Counted from the stretch's first letter, positions 27,386-36,826 are shown. The stretch is 64,000 bases of DNA from Paracoccus sp. IB05 (GCF_016405985.1 NZ_JAEFCF010000006.1:121070-185069); one strand, 5' to 3'. The notes: generated from the sequence alone by a model not told the origin. Numbers and translations: made by a program.

Positions 27386-30345
27386 CCGACCAGTCCCCCA
27401 CCGCCGCTTTCAATGCCTCGTCTTTCATGGACGGGGCCAATGCCGATTACATCGACCAGCTTCAGGCGCGCTATGCTGCTGACCCGAATTCGGTCGATGC
27501 CGCCTGGGCTGAATTCTTCCGCGCGCTTGGTGACAGCGAGGCGGATGCGAGAAAGGCCGCCGCCGGCCCGTCCTGGGCGCGCGCGGACTGGCCGCCACAG
27601 CCGGTGGACGATCTGACTGCCGCACTGACCGGCGAATGGCCGGCGTCTCAGGCGAAAGATGCGAAGGCTGCGGGATCGAAAATCGCGGCCAAGGCGCAGG
27701 ATCAGGGCGTCAATCTGACCGAGGCGCAGCTGCAGCGCGCCGTGATCGATTCCATCCGCGCGCTGATGATCATCCGCGCCTACCGGATCCGCGGCCACCT
27801 CGCCGCCGATCTCGACCCGCTGAACATGCGCGATGAGAGCAACCACCCGGAGCTTGATCCGGCATCTTATGGCTTTTCCGAAGCGGATCTCGACCGGCCG
27901 ATCTTCCTTGATAATGTGCTCGGGCTGACCCATGCCTCGATGCGCCAGATCACCGATATCCTGAAGCGCACCTATTGCGGCACTTTCGCGCTGCAATACA
28001 TGCATATCTCGAACCCCGAGGAAGCCTCCTGGCTGAAAGAGCGGATCGAGGGCTATGGCAAAGAAATCGCCTTCACCCGTGAAGGCCGCCGCGCGATCCT
28101 CAACAAGCTCGTCGAGGCCGAGGGCTATGAGAAATTCCTCCATGTGAAATACATGGGCACCAAGCGGTTCGGCCTTGATGGCGGCGAAGCCCTGATCCCC
28201 GCTATGGAGCAGATCTTCAAACGCGGCGGTCAGCTGGGTGTCAAGGATATCGTCATCGGCATGCCCCACCGGGGCCGGCTGAACATCCTGGCGAATGTGC
28301 TGGCGAAACCCTACCGCGCCATTTTCAACGAATTCCAGGGGGGCAGCTTTAAGCCCGAGGATGTCGATGGCTCGGGCGATGTGAAATACCATCTCGGCGC
28401 CTCCTCGGACCGCACCTTTGACGGCAATACCGTCCACGTCTCGCTGACCGCGAACCCCTCGCACCTCGAGGCCGTGAACCCCGTCGTCCTCGGCAAGGTC
28501 CGCGCGAAACAGGACCAGTTGAATGACGTGGCCGAGCGTGTGGCCGTGCTGCCGATCCTGCTGCATGGCGACGCGGCTTTCGCGGGCCAGGGCGTGGTGG
28601 CGGAATGTCTGCAACTCTCGGGCATCCGGGGCCACCGCACCGGCGGCTGTATCCATATCATCGTGAACAACCAGATCGGGTTTACGACCGCACCGCATTT
28701 CTCGCGCACCTCGCCCTATCCGACCGATATCGCGCTGATGGTCGAAGCGCCGATCTTCCACGTGAACGGGGATGACCCCGAAGCCGTGGTCCATGCCGCG
28801 CGTATTGCGACCGAGTTCCGCCAGAAATTCCACAAGGACGTGGTTCTGGACATCTTCTGCTACCGCCGCTTTGGTCACAACGAAGGCGACGAGCCGATGT
28901 TCACCAACCCGGCGATGTATAAAAACATCCGCAAGCAAAAGACCACTTTGCAGCTTTATACCGAGCGGCTGGTGAAAGACGGCCTCATCCCCGAGGGGGA
29001 AATCGAGGATATGAAAGCCGCCTTCCAGGCTCATCTGAATGAGGAATTCGAGGCCGGTAAGGAATATAAGCCGAACAAGGCCGACTGGCTGGACGGGCGC
29101 TGGAAATCCATGAGCCGGCCCGGTGCTGATAACTATCAGCGTGGCGAGACCTGGATCAAACCAGAGACGCTCCAGGAAATCGGCACCGCGCTGACCCGCC
29201 TGCCCGACGGCTTTGACGCCCATAAGACGGTTACCCGCCTGCTTGAGGCCAAGAAGAAGATGTTCGAGACCGGCGAGGGCTTTGACTGGGCCACCGCCGA
29301 GGCACTGGCCTTCGGCTCGCTTCAGGTCGAGGGCTTCCCGGTCCGTCTCTCGGGCCAGGACTGCACCCGCGGCACCTTCTCGCAGCGCCATTCCGGCATT
29401 GTCGACCAGTCGACCGAGGAACGTTACTACCCGCTGAACCATATCCGCGCCGGCCAGGCCCGCTATGAGGTCATCGATTCGATGCTCTCGGAATATGCGG
29501 TCCTTGGGTTCGAATATGGCTATTCGCTGTCAGAGCCGAACGCCCTGACGCTCTGGGAAGCGCAATTCGGCGATTTCGCCAATGGCGCGCAGATCATGTT
29601 CGACCAGTTCGTGAACTCGGGCGAGAGCAAATGGCTCCGGATGTCGGGTCTTGTGGTTCTCTTGCCGCATGGGTTCGAGGGCCAGGGGCCGGAACACTCT
29701 TCCGCGCGTCTGGAACGCTTCCTCCAGCTCTCGGCCGAGGAAAACTGGATCGTCGCGAACTGCACCACGCCCGCGAACTATTTCCACATCCTGCGCCGCC
29801 AGCTGCATCGCGATTTCCGCAAACCGCTGATCCTGATGACGCCGAAATCCTTGCTGCGCCACCCGATGGCGATCTCGAAGGCCGAGGATTTCACCGATGG
29901 ATCGACCTTCCACCGCGTGTTGTGGGACGATGCGCAGAAGGGCAATTCGGAAACGAAACTGCAGGCCGATGACAAGATCCGCCGCGTGGTGATCTCTTCG
30001 GGCAAGGTCTATTACGACCTGCTCGCGGAACGCGATGCGCGCGGTCTCGATGACGTCTACCTGCTGCGCCTGGAACAGATCTACCCGGTCCCGACTGTGG
30101 CCCTGCAGATCGAACTGGCGCGTTTCGCCAATGCCGATTTCGTCTGGTGCCAGGAAGAGCCGAAGAACCAAGGCGCCTGGTCCTTCATCGAACCGGAGCT
30201 GGAGCAGCTGCTGACCCGTGTGCGCGGCACCACCACCCGCCCGGCCTATGCGGGCCGCGTGGCTTCGGCCTCGCCCGCGACTGGTCTCGCCTCGCGTCAT
30301 AAGACCGAACAGACCGCCCTGGTCGCTGCGGCGCTTGCTGACTGA
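27382..30345 (+). CDS. sucA: 2-oxoglutarate dehydrogenase E1 component SucA
   Basis: This 987-residue thiamine-diphosphate-dependent enzyme decarboxylates 2-oxoglutarate and succinylates the lipoyl group of SucB. The N-terminal helper segment contains DYIDQLQARYAADPNSVDAAW. The thiamine domain contains GMPHRGRLNILANVL, LHGDAAFAGQGVVAE and YRRFGHNEGDEP. The transketolase-like C-terminal half contains RGTFSQRHSG and LLPHGFEGQGPEHSSARLER. The length is typical. A stable hairpin without T-tract follows before sucB. Confidence 0.98.
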   Translation: MTDQSPTAAFNASSFMDGANADYIDQLQARYAADPNSVDAAWAEFFRALGDSEADARKAAAGPSWARADWPPQPVDDLTAALTGEWPASQAKDAKAAGSKIAAKAQDQGVNLTEAQLQRAVIDSIRALMIIRAYRIRGHLAADLDPLNMRDESNHPELDPASYGFSEADLDRPIFLDNVLGLTHASMRQITDILKRTYCGTFALQYMHISNPEEASWLKERIEGYGKEIAFTREGRRAILNKLVEAEGYEKFLHVKYMGTKRFGLDGGEALIPAMEQIFKRGGQLGVKDIVIGMPHRGRLNILANVLAKPYRAIFNEFQGGSFKPEDVDGSGDVKYHLGASSDRTFDGNTVHVSLTANPSHLEAVNPVVLGKVRAKQDQLNDVAERVAVLPILLHGDAAFAGQGVVAECLQLSGIRGHRTGGCIHIIVNNQIGFTTAPHFSRTSPYPTDIALMVEAPIFHVNGDDPEAVVHAARIATEFRQKFHKDVVLDIFCYRRFGHNEGDEPMFTNPAMYKNIRKQKTTLQLYTERLVKDGLIPEGEIEDMKAAFQAHLNEEFEAGKEYKPNKADWLDGRWKSMSRPGADNYQRGETWIKPETLQEIGTALTRLPDGFDAHKTVTRLLEAKKKMFETGEGFDWATAEALAFGSLQVEGFPVRLSGQDCTRGTFSQRHSGIVDQSTEERYYPLNHIRAGQARYEVIDSMLSEYAVLGFEYGYSLSEPNALTLWEAQFGDFANGAQIMFDQFVNSGESKWLRMSGLVVLLPHGFEGQGPEHSSARLERFLQLSAEENWIVANCTTPANYFHILRRQLHRDFRKPLILMTPKSLLRHPMAISKAEDFTDGSTFHRVLWDDAQKGNSETKLQADDKIRRVVISSGKVYYDLLAERDARGLDDVYLLRLEQIYPVPTVALQIELARFANADFVWCQEEPKNQGAWSFIEPELEQLLTRVRGTTTRPAYAGRVASASPATGLASRHKTEQTALVAAALAD

Positions 30346-30378
30346 ATTTCCTCCCGCGCGGGTCGCGCGCGGGGAAAT
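30346..30378 (+). repeat. Hairpin between sucA and sucB
   Basis: ATTTCC plus CCGCGCG pairs with CGCGCGGGGAAAT, with a 2-nt bulge on the left arm. It begins 1 nt after the sucA stop. No T-tract follows, so it more likely adjusts RNA stability or read-through than fully terminates. Confidence 0.5.
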
Positions 30379-30428
30379 CGAAATCTGACTGATGCCCGCC
30401 AGACCAAGGGGGCTAAGGAGTTGAGAAG

Positions 30429-31646
30429 ATGACTGACGTAATGGTCCCCGCGCTCGGTGAATCCGTGTCCGAGGCAACCGTTTCCACCTGGTTCAAAAAG
30501 GTCGGTGACACGGTGGCCCAGGACGAGATGCTTTGCGAACTCGAAACCGACAAGGTTTCGGTCGAGGTCCCCTCGCCCGTGGCCGGCGTTCTGGTCGAGA
30601 TCATCGCCCAGGAAGGCGAGACCGTCGCCGCCAATGCGCGTCTCGCAATCGTGAGCGAAGGTGCCGCCGGCGCCGCCCCTGCAGCCCCCGCTGCCAAAGC
30701 GGAGGCCCCGAAAGCCGCGCCCGCCCCGGCAGGCAAGGATGTCGAAGACGCGCCCTCGGCGAAGAAAGCCATGGCCGAAGCCGGGCTCACCCGCGACCAG
30801 GTCCAGGCCTCCGGCAAGGATGGCCGGGTGATGAAGGAAGACGTGGCGCGTGCCGTGGCCGGTGCCCCGGGCGCTGCGGCCGCCGCTGTCGCGCCTGCGC
30901 CCGCGCCCGCCGCGATCCCGCGCGCGCCTGTGCCCGCCGATGACGCTGCCCGTGAAGAGCGTGTCAAGATGACCCGCCTGCGCCAGACCATCGCGCGCCG
31001 GTTGAAAGACGCGCAGAACACCGCCGCCATGCTGACCACCTATAATGAGGTGGATATGTCGGGGATCATGCAGCTCCGCAGTGAATACAAGGACCAGTTC
31101 GAGAAAAAGCACGGCGTCAAGCTCGGCTTCATGTCCTTCTTCGTTAAGGCCTGCACCCACGCGCTGAAAGAAGTGCCCGAGGTCAATGCCGAGATCGACG
31201 GCACCGATGTCGTCTATAAAAACTATGTCCATATGGGCGTGGCGGTCGGGACGCCGACGGGCCTTGTCGTGCCGGTGGTGCGTGACGCCGACCAGATGGG
31301 CTTTGCCGCGATCGAGAAAAAGATCGCCGAGCTTGGCCTGCGCGCCCGGGACGGCAAGCTGACCATGGCAGAAATGCAGGGCGGCTCTTTCACCATCTCG
31401 AATGGCGGTGTTTACGGCTCGCTGATGTCCTCGCCGATCCTGAACCCGCCGCAATCCGGGATCCTCGGCATGCACAAGATCCAGGACCGCCCGGTCGTCG
31501 TGGGCGGCCAGATCGTGATCCGCCCGATGATGTATCTGGCGCTTTCCTATGATCACCGCATCGTCGACGGCAAAGGCGCCGTGACCTTCCTCGTCCGCGT
31601 CAAAGAGGCGCTGGAAGACCCGCGCCGCCTGCTGATGGATCTCTGA
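30429..31646 (+). CDS. sucB: Dihydrolipoamide succinyltransferase (E2) SucB
   Basis: This 405-residue E2 core of the 2-oxoglutarate dehydrogenase complex has one N-terminal lipoyl domain with the modified lysine in [14 protein letters not shown] (Lys42). An Ala/Pro-rich linker follows, then the E1/E3-binding domain ([21 protein letters not shown]). After a second linker comes the catalytic domain ending [18 protein letters not shown] with the active His. The architecture is standard. A terminator-like hairpin lies 28 bp after the stop. Confidence 0.97.
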   Translation: MTDVMVPALGESVSEATVSTWFKKVGDTVAQDEMLCELETDKVSVEVPSPVAGVLVEIIAQEGETVAANARLAIVSEGAAGAAPAAPAAKAEAPKAAPAPAGKDVEDAPSAKKAMAEAGLTRDQVQASGKDGRVMKEDVARAVAGAPGAAAAAVAPAPAPAAIPRAPVPADDAAREERVKMTRLRQTIARRLKDAQNTAAMLTTYNEVDMSGIMQLRSEYKDQFEKKHGVKLGFMSFFVKACTHALKEVPEVNAEIDGTDVVYKNYVHMGVAVGTPTGLVVPVVRDADQMGFAAIEKKIAELGLRARDGKLTMAEMQGGSFTISNGGVYGSLMSSPILNPPQSGILGMHKIQDRPVVVGGQIVIRPMMYLALSYDHRIVDGKGAVTFLVRVKEALEDPRRLLMDL

Positions 31647-31674
31647 CCGGCGCAAAATCCCGCAATCGCCTGCC

Positions 31675-31711
31675 GCGGGCGGAACCGAACCAGGCTCCGC
31701 CCGCTTTCTCT
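31675..31711 (+). terminator. Terminator after sucB
   Basis: GCGGGCGGA (31675-31683) pairs perfectly with TCCGCCCGC (31696-31704), followed by TTTCTCT. It probably ends most sucCDAB transcripts before the downstream small genes and lpd. Confidence 0.65.
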
Positions 31712-31757
31712 GACGAGGCGCGGCATACCGCCGCCCGCAGGGAGACGGAGACCCAGC

Positions 31758-31979
31758 ATGCAACAAGCCCTTATCCGCACCAGCTCCACCGCCTTCACCG
31801 GCCATGACCCGGCTTTCGGGGATACCGGCCTGACCCAGCTGCAAATCTGGGCCGGCGAGAATGGCAGCCGCCTGTTTCTCTTCCAGGTCAATGATCCGGC
31901 GGCGGCAGAGGAATGGCTGAAAGCGCAAAAGGCGCTTGGCCATATCTCCTCGGCCGAATTTCTCAGGACCGCAGGATGA
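31758..31979 (+). CDS. Small hypothetical protein
   Basis: This 73-residue soluble protein ends VNDPAAAEEWLKAQKALGH followed by a short tail. No domain is recognised. Its stop overlaps the ATG of the MAPEG gene (ATGA), and GGAG sequences lie upstream of its ATG. Position between the sucB terminator and lpd and the coupling to the next gene support a real gene. Confidence 0.55.
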   Translation: MQQALIRTSSTAFTGHDPAFGDTGLTQLQIWAGENGSRLFLFQVNDPAAAEEWLKAQKALGHISSAEFLRTAG

Positions 31980-32374
31980 CATCCGAGCTCAGCGCCCTGG
32001 TGATCGCCATCCTGTTGCAGGCCGCAGCCATCGGCATCGCCGGCGCGCAAATGAACCGTGAACTGGGGCTGCGCTACAATGCCGGCCCCCGCGACAAAAG
32101 CCCGGAAATGTCGCCGCGCCTCGGCAGGCTGCGCCGCGCGGTGGCGAACGGGTTCGAAGGGCTCGCGATGTTTGCACCATTGGTGCTGGTGGTGGTGATC
32201 GCGGGAAAGACTTCCGCGCTGACCGCCATCGCGGCCTGGGTCTATGTCCTCGCCCGCCTCGCCTATATCCCCGCCTATGCCCTGGCCTGGTCGCCCTGGC
32301 GTTCGGTGATCTGGCTGGCCGGATTTCTCGCCACGATCCTGCTCGCAGGTATCGCGCTCTTCGCCGGAACCTGA
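31976..32374 (+). CDS. MAPEG family membrane protein
   Basis: This 132-residue protein has four predicted transmembrane helices and belongs to the MAPEG family (membrane proteins in eicosanoid and glutathione metabolism). The motif RRAVANGFEGLAMFAPLVLV and the later YVLARLAYIPAYALAW are typical. Bacterial members are rarely characterised. It overlaps the preceding small gene by 4 nt. Confidence 0.82.
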   Translation: MTSELSALVIAILLQAAAIGIAGAQMNRELGLRYNAGPRDKSPEMSPRLGRLRRAVANGFEGLAMFAPLVLVVVIAGKTSALTAIAAWVYVLARLAYIPAYALAWSPWRSVIWLAGFLATILLAGIALFAGT

Positions 32375-32383
32375 GGTGCCAGG

Positions 32384-32482
32384 ATGGAAATGGTCGAACC
32401 AGGTCAGTCCTGGCTTTTCTGCTTACTCGCACTCGCGGACCCGCTTCCGCTGATCCTCCAGGTCGTGAAAATCCTGTTCTGA
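32384..32482 (+). CDS. Possible 32-residue hydrophobic peptide
   Basis: A short ATG frame with a hydrophobic middle ([20 protein letters not shown]) lies 9 nt after the MAPEG stop. Its stop codon touches repeat copy 5. The preceding GGTGCCAGG could be a weak ribosome binding site. It may be chance. Confidence 0.2.
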   Translation: MEMVEPGQSWLFCLLALADPLPLILQVVKILF

Positions 32483-32531
32483 TTTTCTGTCCTTAAATAT
32501 CCCCGGGGGTCCGGGGGCAGGCAGCCCCCGG
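32482..32531. repeat. Intergenic palindromic repeat copy 5
   Basis: ATTTTCTGTCCTTAAATAT and CCCCGGGGG are followed by the hairpin CCGGGGGC (32511-32518) with GCCCCCGG (32524-32531). It lies immediately upstream of lpd. Confidence 0.6.
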
Positions 32532-32558
32532 CTCTCCGCCAGCACAAGGAAACCACCC

Positions 32559-33947
32559 ATGGCAGATTTCGACGTTATCGTGATCGGCGGCGGCCCCGGC
32601 GGCTATGTGGCCGCGATCCATGCCGCGCAACTTGGCCTGAAAACCGCCTGTGTCGAAGGGCGTGAAACCCTTGGCGGCACCTGCCTGAACATCGGCTGCA
32701 TTCCGTCGAAAGCGCTGCTGAATGCCACGCACCAGCTGCACGAGGTTCATGAGAACTTCGAGAAAATGGGCCTGATGGGTGCCAATCCCAAAGTCGACTG
32801 GGAACGGATGCTGCGCTACAAGGATGACGTGGTGACCGGAAACACGAAGGGGATCGAATTCCTCTTCAAAAAGAACAAGGTGACCTGGCTGAAGGGCTGG
32901 GGCTCGATCCCTGCCGCCGGTCAGGTCAAGGTCGGCGATGAGGTCCATACCGCGAAAAACATCATCATCGCCACCGGCTCGGTGCCCTCGGTCCTGCCGG
33001 GCATCACCATCGACGAACAGGTCATTGTCACCTCGACCGGTGCGCTCGCGCTGCCGAAGATCCCGAAAAGCATGGTCGTGATCGGCGCCGGCGTCATCGG
33101 GCTGGAAATGGGCTCAGTCTATGCCCGTCTCGGCGCCGAAGTGACCGTGGTCGAATATCTCGACACGATCACCCCCGGCATGGATGCCGAGGTGGCGAAA
33201 AGCTTCCAGAAAATCCTTACGAAACAAGGGTTCAAATTCGTGCTCGGTGCCGCCGTCCAGGTGGTGGAGCGCACGAAGAAAGGCGCGAAAGTCGCCTGGA
33301 AGCTGAAGAAGAACGATTCGGCGGGCGAGATCGAGGCCGATGTCGTCCTCGTCGCCACCGGGCGCAAACCCTTTACCGACGGGCTGGGCCTCGGGGCCCT
33401 CGGGGTCGAGATCCTGCCGCGCGGCCAGATCAAGGTCGACGAGCACTGGCAGACCTCGGTCCCGGGCATCTATGCCATTGGGGACGCGGTTCCCGGCCCG
33501 ATGCTCGCCCATAAGGCCGAGGATGAGGGCATGGCGGTCGCCGAGGTTATCGCCGGCAAGGCGGGCCATGTGAATTACGGCGTGATCCCCGGCGTGGTCT
33601 ATTCGACGCCCGAAGTCGCCAGCGTTGGCAAGACCGAAGAGCAGCTGAAAGAGGAAGGCCGCGCTTATAAAGTGGGCAAATTCCCCTTCATGGGCAATGC
33701 CCGCGCCAAGGCGGTGTTCCAGGCGGATGGTTTCGTCAAGCTGCTGGCCGATAAGGATACCGACCGCATTCTCGGCTGTCATATCATCGGGCCTGGTGCG
33801 GGCGATCTGATCCATGAAGTCTGTGTCGCGATGGAATTCGGCGCCTCGGCGCAGGATCTGGCGCTGACCTGCCACGCCCATCCGACCTATTCCGAAGCGG
33901 TGCGCGAAGCGGCGCTGGCCTGCGGCCTTGGCGCGATCCACGCCTGA
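32559..33947 (+). CDS. lpdA: Dihydrolipoamide dehydrogenase (E3)
   Basis: This 462-residue flavoprotein reoxidises dihydrolipoyl groups of 2-oxoacid dehydrogenase complexes with NAD+. The FAD motif GGGPGG, the redox-active disulfide in [13 protein letters not shown] (Cys42 and Cys47), the NAD-binding [13 protein letters not shown] and the C-terminal His-Glu pair HAHPTYSEA (His441, Glu446) are present. It is the last gene of the suc region and is followed by a perfect 14-bp terminator stem. It may also serve other 2-oxoacid dehydrogenases. Confidence 0.97.
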   Translation: MADFDVIVIGGGPGGYVAAIHAAQLGLKTACVEGRETLGGTCLNIGCIPSKALLNATHQLHEVHENFEKMGLMGANPKVDWERMLRYKDDVVTGNTKGIEFLFKKNKVTWLKGWGSIPAAGQVKVGDEVHTAKNIIIATGSVPSVLPGITIDEQVIVTSTGALALPKIPKSMVVIGAGVIGLEMGSVYARLGAEVTVVEYLDTITPGMDAEVAKSFQKILTKQGFKFVLGAAVQVVERTKKGAKVAWKLKKNDSAGEIEADVVLVATGRKPFTDGLGLGALGVEILPRGQIKVDEHWQTSVPGIYAIGDAVPGPMLAHKAEDEGMAVAEVIAGKAGHVNYGVIPGVVYSTPEVASVGKTEEQLKEEGRAYKVGKFPFMGNARAKAVFQADGFVKLLADKDTDRILGCHIIGPGAGDLIHEVCVAMEFGASAQDLALTCHAHPTYSEAVREAALACGLGAIHA

Positions 33948-33971
33948 CCCCTCTACTTCCCGCAGAAATAG

Positions 33972-34008
33972 CAAAGGGCGGGTGCATGGCACCCGCCCTT
34001 TGTCTTTT
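33972..34008 (+). terminator. Strong terminator after lpd
   Basis: CAAAGGGCGGGTGC (33972-33985) pairs perfectly with GCACCCGCCCTTTG (33989-34002) around a 3-nt loop, and TCTTTT follows. It lies between convergent lpd and the copper chaperone gene. Confidence 0.9.
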
Positions 34009-34033
34009 GCCCGGGCCAATCCCTGGGTCCCGG

Positions 34034-34510
34034 TCAGTGACCGCTATGATCCTCGGCCTCTTTCGGTTCGTCGATCGAGAATTCCACATCGATCCGGCCC
34101 GCCCGTTCAAAGACCAGGGTGCCGGGAACCATTTCGCCTTTTTTCAGGCTCTGCTTCAGACCCATGAACATGATGTGATAACCGCCACGCTCCAGCGCGA
34201 TGGTCTCACCGGCGGGGATTTCCAGCACCGGCACATGGTTCATCGTGGTGACGCCATTCGCATCCATGTCTGTCACATGCAGCTCGGTCTTTTCGGCCAG
34301 ATCGCTTTCGACCCCGATCAGCCGGTCGGGTTCGGTCCCGGTATTGGTGATCCTGAGAAAGCCCCCCGCAGTTTTCGCCACAGCGGGCGGGGTCGGGATA
34401 TAGGGATGGCCGATTTCAAGATCGCCGCCCTTGAAGCCATGTGCGAAAGCCGCACCCGAGACCACGCCCGAGATCATGATTGCAGCCAGAGCCGCGCTGA
34501 GAATTTTCAT
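34034..34510 (-). CDS. Periplasmic copper chaperone PCu(A)C
   Basis: This 158-residue exported protein has a signal peptide (ILSAALAAIMISGVVSGAAFA) and the PCu(A)C fold. The copper motif H-x10-M-x21-H-x-M type is suggested by TELHVTDMDANGVTTM, NHVPVLEIPAGE and GGYHIMFMGLK. It would deliver copper to cytochrome oxidase CuA. The C-terminus is His-rich (DHSGH). It follows a DUF2946-type gene in the same direction, supporting copper handling. Confidence 0.88.
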   Translation of the reverse strand: MKILSAALAAIMISGVVSGAAFAHGFKGGDLEIGHPYIPTPPAVAKTAGGFLRITNTGTEPDRLIGVESDLAEKTELHVTDMDANGVTTMNHVPVLEIPAGETIALERGGYHIMFMGLKQSLKKGEMVPGTLVFERAGRIDVEFSIDEPKEAEDHSGH

Positions 34511-34572
34511 CGTTCTGTTCCGTTTTCCATCAGAGGGGTAACCGGCATCTGCCGGTGGCAAGACATCCGCTC

Positions 34573-34926
34573 TCAGATGGATGGGGGGCCGCGCGCCTCG
34601 GGGATCGACCAGGCGAACGCTGCGCGAATGGGGGCCGGAGGCACCGGCTCCAGCGCCAGAACAAAGCGATAGGTGATTTCTGACAGACCCGCAGGCGGCT
34701 CGGGCACTGTGGCCGTATCGCTCAGCCGGCACAGCGGACAGTCGCCCGGCGCGAAGATGCCATCGCCGCAAAGCTCGTTGAGATTGCCGCCCGCCATGAT
34801 GAAATTGCGCATGGCGAGATCACCGCCCGCCGGCACCTTATGCGCATAGGCCGTTACCGTCATGGCAAGAACCATGAGGCAGGCGATCATCGCCCCGGTC
34901 AGCTTCTGGATAAGGTTCCGAGTCAT
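34573..34926 (-). CDS. DUF2946-like copper-associated exported protein
   Basis: This 117-residue protein has an N-terminal signal or anchor helix (AMIACLMVLAMTVTAYAH) and a central CGDGIFAPGDCPLCRL. The CPLC pair is typical of DUF2946-type proteins, often found beside copper chaperones. It lies 62 bp upstream of the PCu(A)C gene on the same strand and is probably cotranscribed. Confidence 0.68.
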   Translation of the reverse strand: MTRNLIQKLTGAMIACLMVLAMTVTAYAHKVPAGGDLAMRNFIMAGGNLNELCGDGIFAPGDCPLCRLSDTATVPEPPAGLSEITYRFVLALEPVPPAPIRAAFAWSIPEARGPPSI

Positions 34927-34998
34927 CGGGCGGCAAGATGCCCGATCCGCAGGGGCCTGGCAATGCGGCAGCTTACCCCAGGGGGAAGGTTTCTGCCC

Positions 34999-35826
34999 TT
35001 ACCAGCCAAGCGCCTTGCGCAGCATATTGGCCGCGACAAGGATCAGGAAGACCGCGAAAATACGTTTCAGCGGCCTCGGGTCCATCGCATGTGCCAGTTT
35101 CACCCCATAGCTGGTGGTGACCATGGTGATGCCGATCACCACGGCGAAGGCCGGCAGGTTCACCGCGCCGAGCGTCAGCGGCGGGCGCGTGGCCGGGTCC
35201 AGCGGCATGAACAGAAACCCGATCACCGACGGCACCGCGATGGTGATGCCAAAGCCCGACGCCGTCGCCACAGCGCGGTGGATCGGCACGCCGTAAAGCG
35301 TCATCAGCGGCACGCCAAAGGATCCGCCGCCGATCCCCATCAGCACGGACAGAAAGCCGAGCACCGAGGATTGCGCGGCACGCACCGGCCCGGTCGGCAT
35401 CGCGTCGGCGATGCGCCAGCTTTGCCTGCCAAAGGCCATGTAAAGCCCCACGACCATTCCCAGCACGCCGAAAATCGCCTGAAGCGCGTCTGATCGCATC
35501 TGGCTTGCTGCCAGCATGCCAAGGATCGCGCCGATCACAATCCCCGGCGCCCAGGTCTTCAGCACCTCCCAGTCGACGGCGCCCTTGCGGTTATGCGCCA
35601 TGACCGAACGGATCGAGGTGAAGATGATCGTTGCCAGCGAGGTCGCGAGGCAGACCTGCATCACCTGCGGCCCGCCATAGCCAAGCGCGGTGAAGACATA
35701 GAAGAAGGCCGGCACCAGCACGATGCCGCCGCCAACGCCCAGAAGCCCGGCAATGATCCCGGCAAGCGCGCCGACCACGAACAAAAGCGCCACCAGCGGC
35801 AACAGGGTTGCAAGATCGGGGATCAC
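34999..35826 (-). CDS. TSUP (TauE/SafE) family permease
   Basis: This 275-residue membrane protein has about eight transmembrane helices and the repeated signatures GIIAGLLGVGGGIVLVPAFF and GFLSVLMGIGGGSFGVPLMTLYG. The preferred start is GTG at 35826, with AGGAGG 6 nt upstream; the longer frame to 35901 adds a hydrophilic, Cys-containing leader unlike the family. It lies between the FAH hydrolase and the copper genes on the minus strand. The substrate is unknown. Confidence 0.85.
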   Translation of the reverse strand: MIPDLATLLPLVALLFVVGALAGIIAGLLGVGGGIVLVPAFFYVFTALGYGGPQVMQVCLATSLATIIFTSIRSVMAHNRKGAVDWEVLKTWAPGIVIGAILGMLAASQMRSDALQAIFGVLGMVVGLYMAFGRQSWRIADAMPTGPVRAAQSSVLGFLSVLMGIGGGSFGVPLMTLYGVPIHRAVATASGFGITIAVPSVIGFLFMPLDPATRPPLTLGAVNLPAFAVVIGITMVTTSYGVKLAHAMDPRPLKRIFAVFLILVAANMLRKALGW

Positions 35827-35904
35827 GGGCGCCTCCTGAAGAATATGCGCCCTGCATAGGTCAGTGCGCCCACAGAGAAAAGCCCGTGCAGGTCTTCGCA
35901 CCGA

Positions 35905-36609
35905 TCAGGCGAGACGCAGCGTGAGATCCCCGATGCCATCGATATGGGCCACCAGCAGATCACCGCGCCCGACCGCTCCGACGCCCGCAGGGGTGCCGGT
36001 CATGATGATATCGCCGGGGCGAAGGGTGAAGAACCGCGACAGCACCGCGATGATTTCCGGCACTTTCCAGATCATCTGGTTCAGATCGCCCTCCTGGCGG
36101 CGCTTGCCATTCACATCAAGCGTGATGGCGCCGGATACCGGGTGACCGATCAGGGCCACTGGCACCAGCGGCCCGCAAGGCGCGGAATTTTCGAAGCTTT
36201 TCGCGATCTCCCAGGGCCGGCCGAGCTTTTTCGCCTCGGACTGGAGGTCGCGGCGCGTCATGTCGAGGCCGATGCCATAGCCCCAGACATGATCCGGCGC
36301 CGCGCTTTCAGGGATATCCCGTCCCCCTTTGGACAGCGCCACCACCAGCTCGACCTCGTGATGCAGATCGCTGGTCGCAGCCGGATAAGGCATCGTGGCC
36401 CCGGTCAGGATGCTGTCCGCGCTTTTGAGAAAGAAGAACGGCGGCTCGCGATCCGGATCATGGCCCATCTCGACGGCATGGGCGGCATAATTGCGCCCGA
36501 TGCAGAAAATGCGCCCCACGGGAAAACGCGCATCCGTTCCCCGGACCGACAGGCCCGGCTGCGGCGGGGGTGTGATCACCCAATGGGCGGTATCATGTGA
36601 ATCGGGCAT
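35905..36609 (-). CDS. Fumarylacetoacetate hydrolase family protein
   Basis: This 234-residue FAH-fold enzyme shows FCIGRNYAAHAVEM, the metal ligands in HHEVELVV and the aspartate in GYGIGLDMTRRDLQ, then MTGTPAGVGAV. Members hydrolyse or decarboxylate beta-keto acids; the size suggests an acylpyruvase, fumarylpyruvate hydrolase or oxaloacetate decarboxylase. The last would fit this TCA-rich neighbourhood but is only an inference. A TGTGATCACA site lies 79 bp upstream of its start. Confidence 0.85.
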   Translation of the reverse strand: MPDSHDTAHWVITPPPQPGLSVRGTDARFPVGRIFCIGRNYAAHAVEMGHDPDREPPFFFLKSADSILTGATMPYPAATSDLHHEVELVVALSKGGRDIPESAAPDHVWGYGIGLDMTRRDLQSEAKKLGRPWEIAKSFENSAPCGPLVPVALIGHPVSGAITLDVNGKRRQEGDLNQMIWKVPEIIAVLSRFFTLRPGDIIMTGTPAGVGAVGRGDLLVAHIDGIGDLTLRLA

Positions 36610-36679
36610 CCGGGCGGGCTCCTCACAGGTGTTTCATCCGTTTTCCGGCCCCGTCGGGATTTGCACAAGCCCCGCTGTG

Positions 36680-36706
36680 CCGGCAGTTGTGATCACATTC
36701 TGCCGG
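36680..36706. promoter_or_regulatory. TGTGATCACA site within a larger palindrome
   Basis: TGTGATCACA (36688-36697) is flanked by CCGGCAG (36680-36686) and CTGCCGG (36700-36706). The site could control the FAH gene (79 bp away) or icd (283 bp away). The same core is found upstream of sdhC and sucC. Confidence 0.55.
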
Positions 36707-36803
36707 AAGGCCGGCGCTTGTTATGGCAATCAGGCCCTGAAGGGCCTTACCGGCCCTGCAAAACCGGCGAAAATACGGAAAAATCAGCCTTTGCTGCGGT
36801 TGC

Positions 36804-36826
36804 ACAGTTGCACCGGCGGCAACTGT
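36804..36826. promoter_or_regulatory. Inverted repeat upstream of icd
   Basis: ACAGTTGC (36804-36811) and GCAACTGT (36819-36826) form an 8-bp inverted repeat with a 7-nt spacer, 154 bp before the icd ATG. It could be a second operator or an RNA hairpin. Confidence 0.35.

Noticed and set aside
27352..29442. Nearly 700-codon open frame on the minus strand opposite sucA
   Set aside because: It is an antisense shadow of the well-conserved sucA coding frame, without family resemblance.
36571..36580. TGTGATCACC at the start of the FAH coding region
   Set aside because: It encodes ordinary residues of the protein; it could be a second operator but cannot be separated from coding constraint.
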